This document shows positions 22,166 through 31,369 of a stretch of 31,659 bases of DNA, one piece after another. The notes under the pieces were generated by a model. The model made no database searches and was not told the origin of the DNA. It saw only the letters and a program-made list of their open reading frames with translations. This DNA is from Planctomycetia bacterium (GTDB taxonomy: Bacteria; Planctomycetota; UBA1135; GCA-002686595). Where the stretch lies: positions 1-31,659 of the forward strand of contig SXKQ01000195.1 of the NCBI GenBank assembly GCA_005778045.1. Reading direction: 5' to 3'. The first letter of the stretch is position 1. Each line of letters opens with the position of its first letter. Position numbers and translations under genes: made by a program.

Positions 22166-23046
22166 GCGGCGCTCCTCGCTCCGCTCGCGGCGCTCTCGAG
22201 CACCCGAGCCGCGCGCGAGAGATCCTCGCGCACCGCCCACTCGGTGGGACGCGCGGCCGCGTACTTCGCGCCACGACAGGAGACGAGCAGTGCCTCGAGC
22301 GCCGTCGCAACCTCGGGAGCGAGCGCGGTCCGCGCGCTCGCGAACCATTCTTCATCGGTGCGTGCGTCTCGACGCTCGCCGGCGCGCGCGTCGAGCTCCC
22401 TGCGCACGAGCCGCGAGAGATCGTAGTAGAGCTCCCGCACGACCGCGGGATCGTCGAGCTTGCGCGTGCCGAGTTCCGCGAGACGCGCCGTCGCGCTCGG
22501 CGGCGGCTCGACGGGCTTGCGACGCGAGCGCAGCAGCCAGCCACACGCCGCGCCCGCGAGCGCCAGTACCAGCCCACCGACCGCGTACCACGTCCAGCTC
22601 GTCGCGGTCTCCTCCGGCTCCGCCGGCCGGAAATCGCGCGGCTCGCGCGGAGCGTCCTCGCCGTCGAACAGGGCTGGCTGGAAGCGCAGGGAACGCACCT
22701 CGTACTCCAGCGTCGCCTTCGTGCCGCCCGGCAGCTCGACCTCGATCGCGGGCTGGGGCAGCTCGCGCTCCCCGGCCTCGAGCGAGGAGAGTTCGACGCG
22801 CCAGCGCGTCGCGCTCGCACTCGAGCCGCCATCGAGGCGCGCGGGCGTCAGTTCCAGCCACGAGTAGTCGCTGTCGGCCCAGTCGACCGGCAGCCGTGCG
22901 CGAGCCCCCGGCGCATGCTCGACGACGAGCAGCGCCTCGACGCCCTCCCCCACGCCCGCGCTCGCGGCCGCGAGCTCCCAGCGGACGCGGGCGGGCGCCG
23001 GCGCAGCCTCCTGCGCAAACCACGCGAGCACGAGCGTCGCGATCAC
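22162..23046 (-). CDS. DUF4381-like single-pass membrane protein of the Bat cluster
   Basis: The 294-residue protein begins with a short signal-like segment ([19 protein letters not shown]), then a beta-rich periplasmic region of about 120 residues, a membrane helix at about 147-170 (WYAVGGLVLALAGAACGWLL) and a cytoplasmic helical tail with VVRELYYDLSRLVRRELDARAGER. I recognise it by position between DUF58 and batA and by its helix plus tail pattern, which resembles DUF4381 proteins, and not by a strong motif. GTG 23046 overlaps the DUF58 stop (GTGA) with GAGG 5 bases before it, and its stop overlaps the batA ATG. The function is unknown, perhaps in coupling DUF58 to BatA at the membrane. Confidence 0.75.
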   Translation of the reverse strand: MIATLVLAWFAQEAAPAPARVRWELAAASAGVGEGVEALLVVEHAPGARARLPVDWADSDYSWLELTPARLDGGSSASATRWRVELSSLEAGERELPQPAIEVELPGGTKATLEYEVRSLRFQPALFDGEDAPREPRDFRPAEPEETATSWTWYAVGGLVLALAGAACGWLLRSRRKPVEPPPSATARLAELGTRKLDDPAVVRELYYDLSRLVRRELDARAGERRDARTDEEWFASARTALAPEVATALEALLVSCRGAKYAAARPTEWAVREDLSRAARVLESAASGARSAA

Positions 23047-23978
23047 GCCGGCCTCGCTTGCCTGCGGCGGCGCATCAGGAAGTAGCGCGCGAGCGGATCC
23101 GCGAGCGCGACGCTCAGGCTGCCAGTGGTCGTGAGCTCGAGCAGGTCGACTCCGCAGCGCGTGAGCTCGCTCGCGAGCGCCGCCGTGCGCAGCTCGTGCT
23201 CGCGCTTCCACGCTGCGCGGACCTCGCCGGAGCGCGTGTCGACCTCGACCAGCCGCCCGCCTTCGACCTCGCGCAGCCAGATGCGCCCCGCAGACGGAAT
23301 GTCGCGCTCGAGCGGGTCGACGATGCGCGCGGCGATCACATCGTGACGGCGCGCGAGCCGTCGGAGCTTCTCCGCGGCTGCCGCATCGAAACCCTCGAAG
23401 TCGCTCACCACCATCAGCATCGCGCGCCGGCGCAACAGGCGCTCCTGATGCTCGAGCGCGGCCGCGAAGTCCGTGCCGCCGCCCGTCGGTGCAGCGGCAA
23501 TCACCTCGCGGATCACGCGCGCGACTGCACCGGCACCCTTGCGCGGAGGCAGGTGCAACCCCGGCTGCGCGCCGAACAGCGTCAGGCTGACGCGATCCTG
23601 CGCGCGCTGGGCCACGAACGAGAGCAAGGCGCACAGCGCGGCCGCAACCTCGCGCTTGGTCCAGCTGCGCGAGCCGAAGTCCATCGAGAGGCTCGTGTCG
23701 ACGAGGAAGCCGAGCGTCAGCTCGCGTTCTTCCACGTAGTTCTTCACGAACGGCTCGCCCGACTTTGCCGTGCGCAGCCAGTCGATGGTGCGCACATCGT
23801 CGCCGGGCTGGTAAGGCCGAACTTCCTCGAACTCGACCCCAGAGCCGCGGAATGTGCTGCGGTAAGCGCCCGACAGTACGTCGTTCACCATGCGGTGCGT
23901 GCGAACTTGGATCTGGCTCACCCGCGCCATGAGCTCGGGCGCCAGCAAGTCCGCCGACGTGGCACGCTCTCCGTCCAC
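23043..23978 (-). CDS. DUF58 protein with VWA-like fold
   Basis: The 311-residue protein contains the DUF58 hallmark [14 protein letters not shown] at 54-67 and a VWA-like fold with Asp94, Ser96 and Ser98 (VDTSLSM), GGTDFAAAL and VVSDFEGFD. No membrane helix is evident, so it is cytosolic or peripheral. DUF58 proteins are the usual partner of MoxR-type AAA+ ATPases encoded next to them. The GTG at 23978 has GAGGAG 7 bases upstream. It starts 11 bases after the moxR stop, and its own stop overlaps the start of the DUF4381-like gene. Confidence 0.93.
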   Translation of the reverse strand: MDGERATSADLLAPELMARVSQIQVRTHRMVNDVLSGAYRSTFRGSGVEFEEVRPYQPGDDVRTIDWLRTAKSGEPFVKNYVEERELTLGFLVDTSLSMDFGSRSWTKREVAAALCALLSFVAQRAQDRVSLTLFGAQPGLHLPPRKGAGAVARVIREVIAAAPTGGGTDFAAALEHQERLLRRRAMLMVVSDFEGFDAAAAEKLRRLARRHDVIAARIVDPLERDIPSAGRIWLREVEGGRLVEVDTRSGEVRAAWKREHELRTAALASELTRCGVDLLELTTTGSLSVALADPLARYFLMRRRRQARPA

Positions 23979-23989
23979 GGGGGCGCTCC

Positions 23990-24988
23990 TCAGGGCACCG
24001 CGACGGTCTCGAGCACGCGCGCGACGAGCGTGTCGCTGGTGAGCCCCTCCGCCTCCGCCTCGTAGGTCGGCACGACGCGATGGCGCAGCACATCGGGCGC
24101 GATGCGCTTGATGTCGGCGGGCGTCACGAAGTCTCGACCGTCGAGGAAGGCGTTGGCCCGGCTGGTGAGCGCGAGCCAGATGGTCGCGCGCGGGCTCGCA
24201 CCGTAGCGAATGCGGCCGACGAGTTCCTTCAAGCCCACGGAAGCGGGCTCGCGCGTCGCGTGCACCAGCGAGACGATGTACTCGCGCAGGCGCAGGTCGA
24301 GCTTGACCGCATCGATCGCCACGCGCGCCGCGACGATCTGCTCCAGCGTCGCCACCGCGCGCACCTTGGGCGCGTTCTCGGTCTTCGCCATGCGCTCGAG
24401 CACGCGCAGCTCCTCTTCCTTCGAGGGGTAGCGCACGACGAGCTTGAGCGCGAAGCGGTCGAGTTGGGCCTCGGGCAGCGGGTACGTCCCCTCCTGCTCG
24501 AGCGGGTTCTGGGTCGCTAGCACGAGGAAGGGCGCCGGCAGCGCGAAGCTCTCGCCACCGATCGAGACTTGGTGCTCCAGCATAGACTCGAGCAGCGCCG
24601 ACAGCACCTTGGCGGGCGCTCGGTTGACCTCGTCTGCGAGCACGAAGTTCGCGAACAGCGGGCCCTTGCGCACGGAGAACGTGCCCTCACGCGCGTTGTA
24701 GATCTCCGTGCCCACGAGGTCGGAAGGCAGCAGGTCGGGCGTGAACTGGATGCGCCGGAAGCTGCCGTGCACGGCCCCGGCGAGGCTCGAGACCGCCAAC
24801 GACTTGGCGAGGCCCGGGACGCCCTCGAGCAGCACATGCCCGCCCGTCAGGAGGCCGATCAGGAGGCCGTGGACAAGCTCGTCCTGGCCGATGATCACTT
24901 CGTGCAGGGCGCGCGTGAGCTCGCCGAGGAAGGCGCCCTCGCGGGCGGCGGCGGCGTTGGCGTAGGGCTGGGATTCCATGCGTGTCAT
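23990..24988 (-). CDS. moxR: MoxR-family AAA+ ATPase
   Basis: The 332-residue protein has Walker A GVPGLAKS at 56-63, Walker B VLADE at 116-120 followed by [16 protein letters not shown], sensor motif LATQNP at 157-162 then [17 protein letters not shown], and the C-terminal lid with [32 protein letters not shown]. MoxR proteins act as chaperone-like remodelers working on VWA proteins, here those encoded by the downstream genes. The start is ATG 24988 (MTRMESQPY) or ATG 24979. No ribosome binding site distinguishes them. The 108 bases upstream to the preceding gene have no clear promoter hexamers, but this is the largest gap in the cluster after the HEAT gene and the most likely site of a separate promoter. 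Confidence 0.95.
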   Translation of the reverse strand: MTRMESQPYANAAAAREGAFLGELTRALHEVIIGQDELVHGLLIGLLTGGHVLLEGVPGLAKSLAVSSLAGAVHGSFRRIQFTPDLLPSDLVGTEIYNAREGTFSVRKGPLFANFVLADEVNRAPAKVLSALLESMLEHQVSIGGESFALPAPFLVLATQNPLEQEGTYPLPEAQLDRFALKLVVRYPSKEEELRVLERMAKTENAPKVRAVATLEQIVAARVAIDAVKLDLRLREYIVSLVHATREPASVGLKELVGRIRYGASPRATIWLALTSRANAFLDGRDFVTPADIKRIAPDVLRHRVVPTYEAEAEGLTSDTLVARVLETVAVP

Positions 24989-25096
24989 CGCGTGGGGCTG
25001 TGCGATCTCGGCGGGGGCGATCCGGGGGGTGCGTCGTCGGTAACTACGGAGAGACCGCCGCACGTGTTGGCGGCCGGTCGGGCAAGACGGGCGCGT

Positions 25097-25576
25097 CTAC
25101 TGCTCTTCCTCGGTGAAGCGCGCGTGAGCCGGGTCCTCGAGACCGCGCAGGGCCTCGAAGGCTGCGAGCGCCTCCTCCTGCTTGCCATCGAGCACGGCCT
25201 TCTCGACCGCGAGCGACTGCTCGAGCATGCGGATCATCTCGCGCCGATAGTCGGCCACGAACTTGGGCCGCTCCGCCTCGGGCACCTTGGGCGCCATGCG
25301 CGGCGTTTCGGACTTGGCAACGATGATGTCGGCCTCGAGCTTCGCGAGGCTCGCGAGCGACTCCGCTTGCCTCGCAGGATCGCGCAGCGAGCGCCGCAGG
25401 GCGCGGATCGAGTCCTCCATGGCGTGCATGCGCTCCTCGAGCGGCCCGTGGTCTTCGCGCGCCTCCCCCTGTGCCCCGCGGCCGCCGCCATCCGCGGTGG
25501 CGGGAGCGAGGACTTCCGAGGGAGCGAGAAACGCGAGCGAGCTCGCGGCGAGGAGCATGGGCAGGAACAGCTTCAT
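25097..25576 (-). CDS. Cytochrome b562-like periplasmic four-helix protein
   Basis: The 159-residue protein has a signal peptide at about 1-22 (MKLFLPMLLAASSLAFLAPSEV), a linker, then an all-helical domain of about 110 residues. ERMHAMEDSIRALRRSL aligns with the first helix of E. coli cytochrome b562 and offers the methionine ligand. LEALRGLEDPAHARF-like sequence near the end offers the histidine ligand, about 100 residues later versus 95 in the E. coli protein. KSETPRMAPKVPE also fits the loop between helices 2 and 3. No CXXCH is needed in this family. Heme binding is inferred and would require the ligands to be placed correctly. It sits 12 bases after the MscS gene. Confidence 0.6.
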   Translation of the reverse strand: MKLFLPMLLAASSLAFLAPSEVLAPATADGGGRGAQGEAREDHGPLEERMHAMEDSIRALRRSLRDPARQAESLASLAKLEADIIVAKSETPRMAPKVPEAERPKFVADYRREMIRMLEQSLAVEKAVLDGKQEEALAAFEALRGLEDPAHARFTEEEQ

Positions 25577-25588
25577 GGGGCCCACAGA

Positions 25589-27424
25589 CTAGCGCGGAAT
25601 CGCGTCGGGGTCGCCGTCGACGAACCGGACCGGCTCCGGCTTGCCCGGGGGGTTTCCCACGCTCTCGCCGACGATCTTGCGGGCGAACGCTCGGCCCTGG
25701 TCGAGCGCGGCGCGCCGGTCCTCGGGCGCCCCCGCGTGGATGAGGTCCTCCTGCCGCCCCATCCAGACTGTCGTGGTCGGGAAGGCGAAGCTCACCCCGA
25801 GCCGCTGAGCGAGCCGCAGGATGTCGAGGAACAGGCGGTGGCGCTCGCGCGCGAAGGTCGGGAACTCGATGGTCTCGATGAAGCAGATCACCTCGACATC
25901 GAGCGAGCTCGCCCCGAAGTTCGCGAACCATACGTGGTAGCTGTCCTTCGCCGTGTAAGGGTGCGCGCGGACGAGCTCGCGCACGCCTTCGCAGAAGGAC
26001 TCGATCGAATGCGCCGGCGTGTCGTAGGTGACGCCGAGGTTGAACTTCACGCGCCGCTCGCGCCGCGCGCCGAGGCAGTCGACGTGGCTCGAGATGAAGC
26101 GCGAGTTGGGCACCGTGACGAGGCTGTCCTCCGGCGTGCGGATGCGCGTCGAGCGGAAGCCGACTTCCTCCACCGTGCCTTCGATGTCGCCGAGCTTGAC
26201 GAGGTCGCCGATCTTGAACGGCCCGTCGAGCAGCACCGTGAAGGTACCGAACAGGTTCTCGACCGAGTCCTTGGCCGCGAAGCCGATGGCGAGAGAGCCG
26301 ATCGACAGACCGGCGAGGATGTGCCACAGGTCGCCCGTGATGTTCGAGACGAACACGATCGTGCCGATGAGCACGATGATGATCTTCAGCGTGCGCCGCA
26401 GGAGCGGCACGAGCATGTCATCGAACTTGTTCTCGCTGCGGTCAGCCTTGACTTGCAGTGGCCAGCAGGCGATGTCCGCGAGCGTGTAGGCCGTCCATAC
26501 CGTCAACACGATCGTGACGAGCTCCACGGTCATGCGCACCGGCGAGTAGACGCTCACGGGCAGGTCGAGCAGGGGGATACTCGCCACCCACAACCACGAC
26601 AGCAGCAGCCAGCCGAAGGGCCGCTCGAAGCGCGCCAGCATCTCCTGCGGCAGCGTCTGGCTCTCGAAGCGCGAGAGCTTGCGCACCAGCGGGCGAACCG
26701 AGATGGTCAGGATGCGCTCGAAGAAGAACGCGACGAGGAACAGGATCAGGAAGCCCATCCACTGCCAGGGCTCGAGCAGGAAGCCACCGCGCTTGAGCTT
26801 GGCCGGCACGAGGCTGCGCACGAGCTCTTGGGTCGAGAGCGGCTTGTCGCCGATCCCGGCGATACGCGGCAGGTCCGCGGCGCGCCGGTACCAGCCGTCG
26901 ATCTGGGCCGAGGTGCGCGTGTCGATCAGCCAGCCATGGTCGTCCGTAAGCACGAAGCCGATCGTGAGCACGAAGTCAGGATCCACCTCGCTGGCGACGG
27001 TCCACTCCTTGTGCGTGTCGTCGATCTCGACCAGCTCGCGCTCGACGCGCTCCGGATCGAGCAGGGCCACGTGATCGAACGTGCGCCCGAGTTGCCGAGA
27101 ATACTCCCGCGCCCGATCGCCACCGGTCAGGCCCTCGCGCACCTGGAACGCGTGGGCCGCGTGGTCGAGGAACTTCGACTGCCGCGTGCGCTCGAAGTCG
27201 TAGATGGCGAGCAGGGCCTCGATCGTCTCGCTCGGCGAGTCGAAGCGCTCGATCGGCGCCGCGGAATCCGGCAGCTCGTCCTGCAGCCGCACGGGCGCGG
27301 CCGCGAGCGGCACGCCGGGCGCCACCCAGGCGAGGAGCACGAACAGCAGCGTGCGCGTCCACGCGCGCGTGCGCGACTCAAGGGCGATCGGAAGCGGCCG
27401 GCGAAGGCGAGGGCTGTTCGACAT
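25589..27424 (-). CDS. MscS-family mechanosensitive channel with periplasmic N-terminal domain
   Basis: The 611-residue protein has a signal-like segment at about 23-43, then a soluble N-terminal region of about 170 residues that is not shared with short MscS. About four hydrophobic helices follow between about 215 and 380, then the MscS core at about 385-570. The pore and beta-domain pattern AAKDSVENLFGTFTVLLDGPFKIGDLVKLGDIEGTVEEVGFRSTRIRT, followed by LVTVPNSRF, is diagnostic. Such channels release solutes on osmotic downshift. The start overlaps the lytic transglycosylase gene by 47 bases, so coupling between the two is likely. The start at 27424 is not fixed by a ribosome binding site, but the next upstream ATG would need an even longer overlap. 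Confidence 0.9.
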   Translation of the reverse strand: MSNSPRLRRPLPIALESRTRAWTRTLLFVLLAWVAPGVPLAAAPVRLQDELPDSAAPIERFDSPSETIEALLAIYDFERTRQSKFLDHAAHAFQVREGLTGGDRAREYSRQLGRTFDHVALLDPERVERELVEIDDTHKEWTVASEVDPDFVLTIGFVLTDDHGWLIDTRTSAQIDGWYRRAADLPRIAGIGDKPLSTQELVRSLVPAKLKRGGFLLEPWQWMGFLILFLVAFFFERILTISVRPLVRKLSRFESQTLPQEMLARFERPFGWLLLSWLWVASIPLLDLPVSVYSPVRMTVELVTIVLTVWTAYTLADIACWPLQVKADRSENKFDDMLVPLLRRTLKIIIVLIGTIVFVSNITGDLWHILAGLSIGSLAIGFAAKDSVENLFGTFTVLLDGPFKIGDLVKLGDIEGTVEEVGFRSTRIRTPEDSLVTVPNSRFISSHVDCLGARRERRVKFNLGVTYDTPAHSIESFCEGVRELVRAHPYTAKDSYHVWFANFGASSLDVEVICFIETIEFPTFARERHRLFLDILRLAQRLGVSFAFPTTTVWMGRQEDLIHAGAPEDRRAALDQGRAFARKIVGESVGNPPGKPEPVRFVDGDPDAIPR

Positions 27425-28121
27425 TCTCGAGGGCGGGCGCGGGAGGCCCGTCAGAGTTCACGGATGTGGGGAGCGCAGACTGGACCGAGATCGAGAGCGC
27501 CGCGGCAGCGGACCCTGCCGTCGGGACGATCACGCCGCGAACGGCGAATTCGTCGCGATAGGCGAGCACGCGCAGCGCGTAGGCGAGCACAGCGCTCTCC
27601 CCCACGCTCTCGGAGCGCCACGAAGCATAGGAACCGTGCGTGCGAATCCAACCGTCGAGGCGCCCGGGGCCCGTGTTGTAGGCCACCAGCGCGGCCTCGA
27701 AGTTCCCGCCGTAGCGCCGGCCGAGCCAACGCAGGTAGTGCGCCGCGAGCCGCCCGTTGAGCGCTGGATCCGCGAGCAGGTCCTCGCGCTCGGGCTCGGG
27801 GAGACCGAGCAGCGCAGCGCGCTCTCGGGCCGTCGGCAGCATCAGCTGAAACATGCCGAGGGCGCCGACGGGCGAGACCGCGTCGGGTCGCCCGCTCGAC
27901 TCGGCCAGCGCGACGCCGGCGAGCAAGTTGGGGTCAACTCCGAACTCCGAGGCGGCGGCGCGAATCAGCTCGGCATGCCCTTCGACACGCCGGTAACCCG
28001 AGGCCGTCATCACGGGCCGGGCCACGCGCTCGATCGAGAACCAGCCCGCAAACGCGAGCACACCGAGCCAGAATACGCGGTGGATCCAGCGCCCGCGATC
28101 GTTGCGCCGACGTCGACCCAC
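27378..28121 (-). CDS. Membrane-anchored SLT-type lytic transglycosylase
   Basis: The 247-residue protein has a basic N-terminus and one hydrophobic anchor at about 16-30, then a lysozyme-like SLT domain at about 48-165. Catalytic Glu74 is in LLAGVALAESSGRPDAVS, followed by GALGMFQLM at 86-94 and AYNTGPGR at 148-155, the standard motif set. The C-terminal 60 residues are rich in serine, alanine and proline and probably unstructured. It cleaves peptidoglycan glycan strands, forming anhydromuropeptides. GTG 28121 is chosen, 2 bases after the HEAT gene stop, with AAGGG upstream. The last 47 bases are shared with the MscS gene in another frame. Confidence 0.92.
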   Translation of the reverse strand: MGRRRRNDRGRWIHRVFWLGVLAFAGWFSIERVARPVMTASGYRRVEGHAELIRAAASEFGVDPNLLAGVALAESSGRPDAVSPVGALGMFQLMLPTARERAALLGLPEPEREDLLADPALNGRLAAHYLRWLGRRYGGNFEAALVAYNTGPGRLDGWIRTHGSYASWRSESVGESAVLAYALRVLAYRDEFAVRGVIVPTAGSAAAALSISVQSALPTSVNSDGPPAPALENVEQPSPSPAASDRP

Positions 28122-28123
28122 GC

Positions 28124-31100
28124 TCAACCCTTGCCGCGCGCCGCGAGTTGCTCGCGCAGGGTCGACAGCCACAGGTCGCGCTGGCGGCCACGCGCCGGCA
28201 GGGCGCCGACGTCACGGCCAGCGAGGCGCGCGAACTCGCGCCGCGCCCGCTCGCACAGCCAGTTCTCCTCGCGTCGTGCGCACTGCTCGAGGAACGCCAG
28301 TCCCGCCGGGCTGCCGAGCTTCAGCTCGCCGGGCGCGCAGGGCGCGAGCCCGAGCCGAGACGCGGCCGCGGCCAGCCACGCCTGCGGGTCGTCGTGTACG
28401 ACCTCCTCCCACCACGCCCACCACGCGGCGGAGGCGTTCGACTTGGCGCGCTGGTCGAGGCACGAAAGCACGGTCAGCTCCTCGGCGACGCGCGCGTCAC
28501 CCGGCTCCTCGGCAAGCAGGATCAGGAGCGGCGAGACCACCTGCGGCACGAGCTGCTCGGACAGCAGCAGGGCCGCCTCGCGACGGGCCTTCGACGACGG
28601 CGCTCGCGCCATGCGCAGGAGCTCGTCCCATGCCGTGCTTCCCTGAGCGAGGAGACCGCGGCGCGCGGGCGCATAGGTGACGTCCTCAGGCCCCTTGGCG
28701 AGCAGCGAGACGAGCAGCGGCACCGTGCCGGGATCGCGCAGCGCGGTCATGCCTTCCGCCGCCGCGATGCGCACCGCCGGTTCGGAATCAGAGAGCGAGG
28801 CGAGCAGCGTCCCGAGCGCGGAATCGCCGCCGAGCCGGCCGAGCGAGCGCAGGGCTGCGACGCGCACTTCGACCACGCTCGAGCGTGTGCGCGCGAGCAC
28901 ATCGCCCGTCGCGGCGATCACCTTGGCCTCGCCAAGCGAGAGCAGGGCCGCCGCCACGACGCGCGACTCCGAATCTTCGAGCAGCGCACGCAGCGCCGCG
29001 AGCTCGCGCGGGCCGCCAGTACGCACGAGCGCCGTCGCGGCCACCGCGCGGACGAACGCGCGCTCGTCCGCCACGCGCGCGAGGGTGAACTCCAGTCCGG
29101 CATGGGAGAACACACTCGCGAGTTCCTCGGGCGCACTCGCGCCGAGTGCTGTGATCCAAACGTCGACGAGCTCGCTCGCCGCGGCCGCCGGCAACTCGCT
29201 GGAGCGGCCTTGCGCCGCGGCCACCGCGAGATCGAGCAACGTGCGGGCGCGCGCACCGAAGTAGCGCTCGTCGCGCAGCAAGGCCACGAGACTGGAGAAG
29301 TCCTCGGGGTTCGCGCAAGCCGACTGCGCATGGATGCGAGCGAGTTCCACCACAGCCGCGTCGCGCTCGTCCGCGGGAAGCTTCGTCGCACGCAGCAGCA
29401 CGCGACGCCACAGGGCCTCCGCACGCTCACTGGGCTCGCGCGCCCCCTCCCACCACGGCGCCTCCGCCTCCCACAGCGCCAGCCGCGAAAGCGCGACCCC
29501 CGGCTCGAGAAAGAGTTGCCAGCGGTTGCGCTCCTCGAGCGAGCGCACGGCGTCGCAGGCGCGCGCGAACCAGCTCTCCGCGTTCGGTCCGGCGAAGCGG
29601 AACGACTTGAGGCTGCCCGCGCACTCCACACTCAGCGTGCGTCCGGGCTCGAACGAGCTGCCGCGGCCGCCGGGCAGGCGCTCGCGACTGAAGATGCCGC
29701 CCTGCTGCAACACGTCCCACAGGCCGCGCGCCTCGGAGGTCCCGAGCACGAACGTGCGAGCGTCGAGCTCGCCCGCGCGCTCGAGCTCCCGTGCGCGGTC
29801 TGCGCCGACCAGTCGCACTTCGACCGATCCCTGACGGCCGAGCTCGTCCACCAGCTCGATCTCGAGCGAACCCGCATCCTCGATGCGCACGGCCATCGCC
29901 GCGCGCGCGGCGCGGAAGCCCTCCGCATGCGCGCTCCACCACTGCACCCAGCGCGGACCGTCGGTGCCGAAGTTCTGGCCGGTGATCAGGTGCAGGCGGC
30001 GTACGGCTGTCGGCACCACCGAGCTGAAGTCCGGCGAGAAGTCCTCGGCCGAGATCGCGCGCACGAGCCGGTGCGGCACGTCGAGATCCAGCCACGCGGT
30101 GTCGAGGCCTTCCGGACTGCGGAAGCCGATGCCGGCGAGAGCGGCGGCGCTCGCGGCGGCGACCAGCGAGTCGCGCGAAGCGAGGCCATCGAGCAGTCGC
30201 GGCACGTGCGTGGCGCCGAGCACCGGCTCGAGCCGCAAGTCCTCGCACTCGCACAGCGCGAGCAACGCGTAGGCGCCACGGCGCAGGATCGCGCGCTCCG
30301 CGAAGGCGCGCGCGACGAGCTCCAAGTCGAGTCCATCGGCCGCGCGCGGGGCGAGCGCATCCACCGCGCGACGCGCGACCGCGCCGTTCGCATCCCCGAG
30401 CCGCGCGAGCAAGAGCTCGTTCGAGAGCGGATCCCGAGAGGCGGCGAGCAGGCTCACCGCGCGCAGGCGCGTGTCCGCGTCCTTGTGCGCGAGCGCGTCC
30501 TCTAGTGTTCCCACCGGCAACGACTGCCCTAAGGCGGCCAGCCGACGCTGGGCCACGACACGCACCGGGGTCTGGCGGTGGCCGAGCAGGCGCGCGAGGT
30601 TGTCCGGGTTGGCCCGCACCGGGTCGAGCTCGCACAGCAGGCCGATGGCCGCCGACGCCGCGGCCGTCGGCATGCGTTCCGAAAGGCGCGCGAGAGCGCG
30701 CTCCCCATCGCCCGCCACGCCGCTTTGCAGCAGCGTTCGCAGGCCGACGAGGAACGTCGGCGCGTGGTCGCTCGCGAGGGCACCGAGCGCGGCCGCACGA
30801 CCGACCTCGCCCATGCGCACGAGGCTCGCCGCGGCTTGCTCGAGCGTCGGACTGCCGACGTCGCGGACCTTGGCGACCTCCGCGAGCACGTAGCTCGCCG
30901 CGCTCGCCTCCCCGGGGGCCGGGGCGACCGCCGGTGTGGTCGACGGAGCGCGAACGACGGGCGCCGTCGGCTCGGGCGCGACCGGTGCCCCGCCCTTGGG
31001 CATGCGCGGCGTCGGCACCGGGCGCGCGTCCGGCAGCTCGAGCTCGCGGTCGACCCGCCTCGCGCTGAAACCGCGCGGAGTGTCGGGCAGCACGCGCGGA

Positions 31101-31258
31101 TCCTCGACTCGCTTGCGCTCGCGCTCAGGCGTGCCGCCCTGCTGCGGACTGGGCGCGCCCGCCGGGGACGTCGGCAGCACGACTTGCCCGCGCCCGAATG
31201 GCGCGAGAGCCGCGAGAGCGAACAGGAGGGTGGCCGGGCGGAAGCGGTGGGCGTGCAT
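28124..31258 (-). CDS. Large secreted HEAT-repeat protein (1044 residues)
   Basis: The protein has a signal peptide (MHAHRFRPATLLFALAALAP, cut near residue 25), then a proline- and threonine-rich linker to about 110. HEAT/PBS-lyase-like repeats follow at about 120-420 (for example RLRAVSLLAASRDPLSNELL), a less regular middle region at 420-680 containing SLEIELVDELGRQGSVEVRL, and a second HEAT block at about 690-900 with VRVAALRSLGRLGGDSALGTLL and AVRIAAAEGMTALRDPGTVP. HEAT solenoids bind proteins, so this looks like an envelope scaffold, and no catalytic domain is recognised. ATG 31258 is preferred over an in-frame TTG at 31270. It is the first gene after recG, across 111 bases, and the SLT gene starts 2 bases after its stop. 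Confidence 0.87.
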   Translation of the reverse strand: MHAHRFRPATLLFALAALAPFGRGQVVLPTSPAGAPSPQQGGTPERERKRVEDPRVLPDTPRGFSARRVDRELELPDARPVPTPRMPKGGAPVAPEPTAPVVRAPSTTPAVAPAPGEASAASYVLAEVAKVRDVGSPTLEQAAASLVRMGEVGRAAALGALASDHAPTFLVGLRTLLQSGVAGDGERALARLSERMPTAAASAAIGLLCELDPVRANPDNLARLLGHRQTPVRVVAQRRLAALGQSLPVGTLEDALAHKDADTRLRAVSLLAASRDPLSNELLLARLGDANGAVARRAVDALAPRAADGLDLELVARAFAERAILRRGAYALLALCECEDLRLEPVLGATHVPRLLDGLASRDSLVAAASAAALAGIGFRSPEGLDTAWLDLDVPHRLVRAISAEDFSPDFSSVVPTAVRRLHLITGQNFGTDGPRWVQWWSAHAEGFRAARAAMAVRIEDAGSLEIELVDELGRQGSVEVRLVGADRARELERAGELDARTFVLGTSEARGLWDVLQQGGIFSRERLPGGRGSSFEPGRTLSVECAGSLKSFRFAGPNAESWFARACDAVRSLEERNRWQLFLEPGVALSRLALWEAEAPWWEGAREPSERAEALWRRVLLRATKLPADERDAAVVELARIHAQSACANPEDFSSLVALLRDERYFGARARTLLDLAVAAAQGRSSELPAAAASELVDVWITALGASAPEELASVFSHAGLEFTLARVADERAFVRAVAATALVRTGGPRELAALRALLEDSESRVVAAALLSLGEAKVIAATGDVLARTRSSVVEVRVAALRSLGRLGGDSALGTLLASLSDSEPAVRIAAAEGMTALRDPGTVPLLVSLLAKGPEDVTYAPARRGLLAQGSTAWDELLRMARAPSSKARREAALLLSEQLVPQVVSPLLILLAEEPGDARVAEELTVLSCLDQRAKSNASAAWWAWWEEVVHDDPQAWLAAAASRLGLAPCAPGELKLGSPAGLAFLEQCARREENWLCERARREFARLAGRDVGALPARGRQRDLWLSTLREQLAARGKG

Positions 31259-31369
31259 GGTCGGTCGCAAGAGCGCGCGGGCTGCTGCAGTGTGCGCGGC
31301 GACGGAGACGATACGCGATCGAGGCTAGCGAAGCCCGAAATTGGCCCGCTCGGCCCCGCACTCCGGCCC

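Noticed and set aside
24569..27760. Open frame of 1063 codons on the plus strand
   Set aside because: It lies antisense to moxR, the b562-like gene, MscS and the SLT gene, all with clear motifs. Its product is Arg/Glu/His/Ala-rich without domains, as expected for the mirror frame of GC-rich genes.
28148..30505. Open frame of 785 codons on the plus strand
   Set aside because: Antisense to the HEAT-repeat gene, with low-complexity arginine, alanine and glutamate content and no motif.
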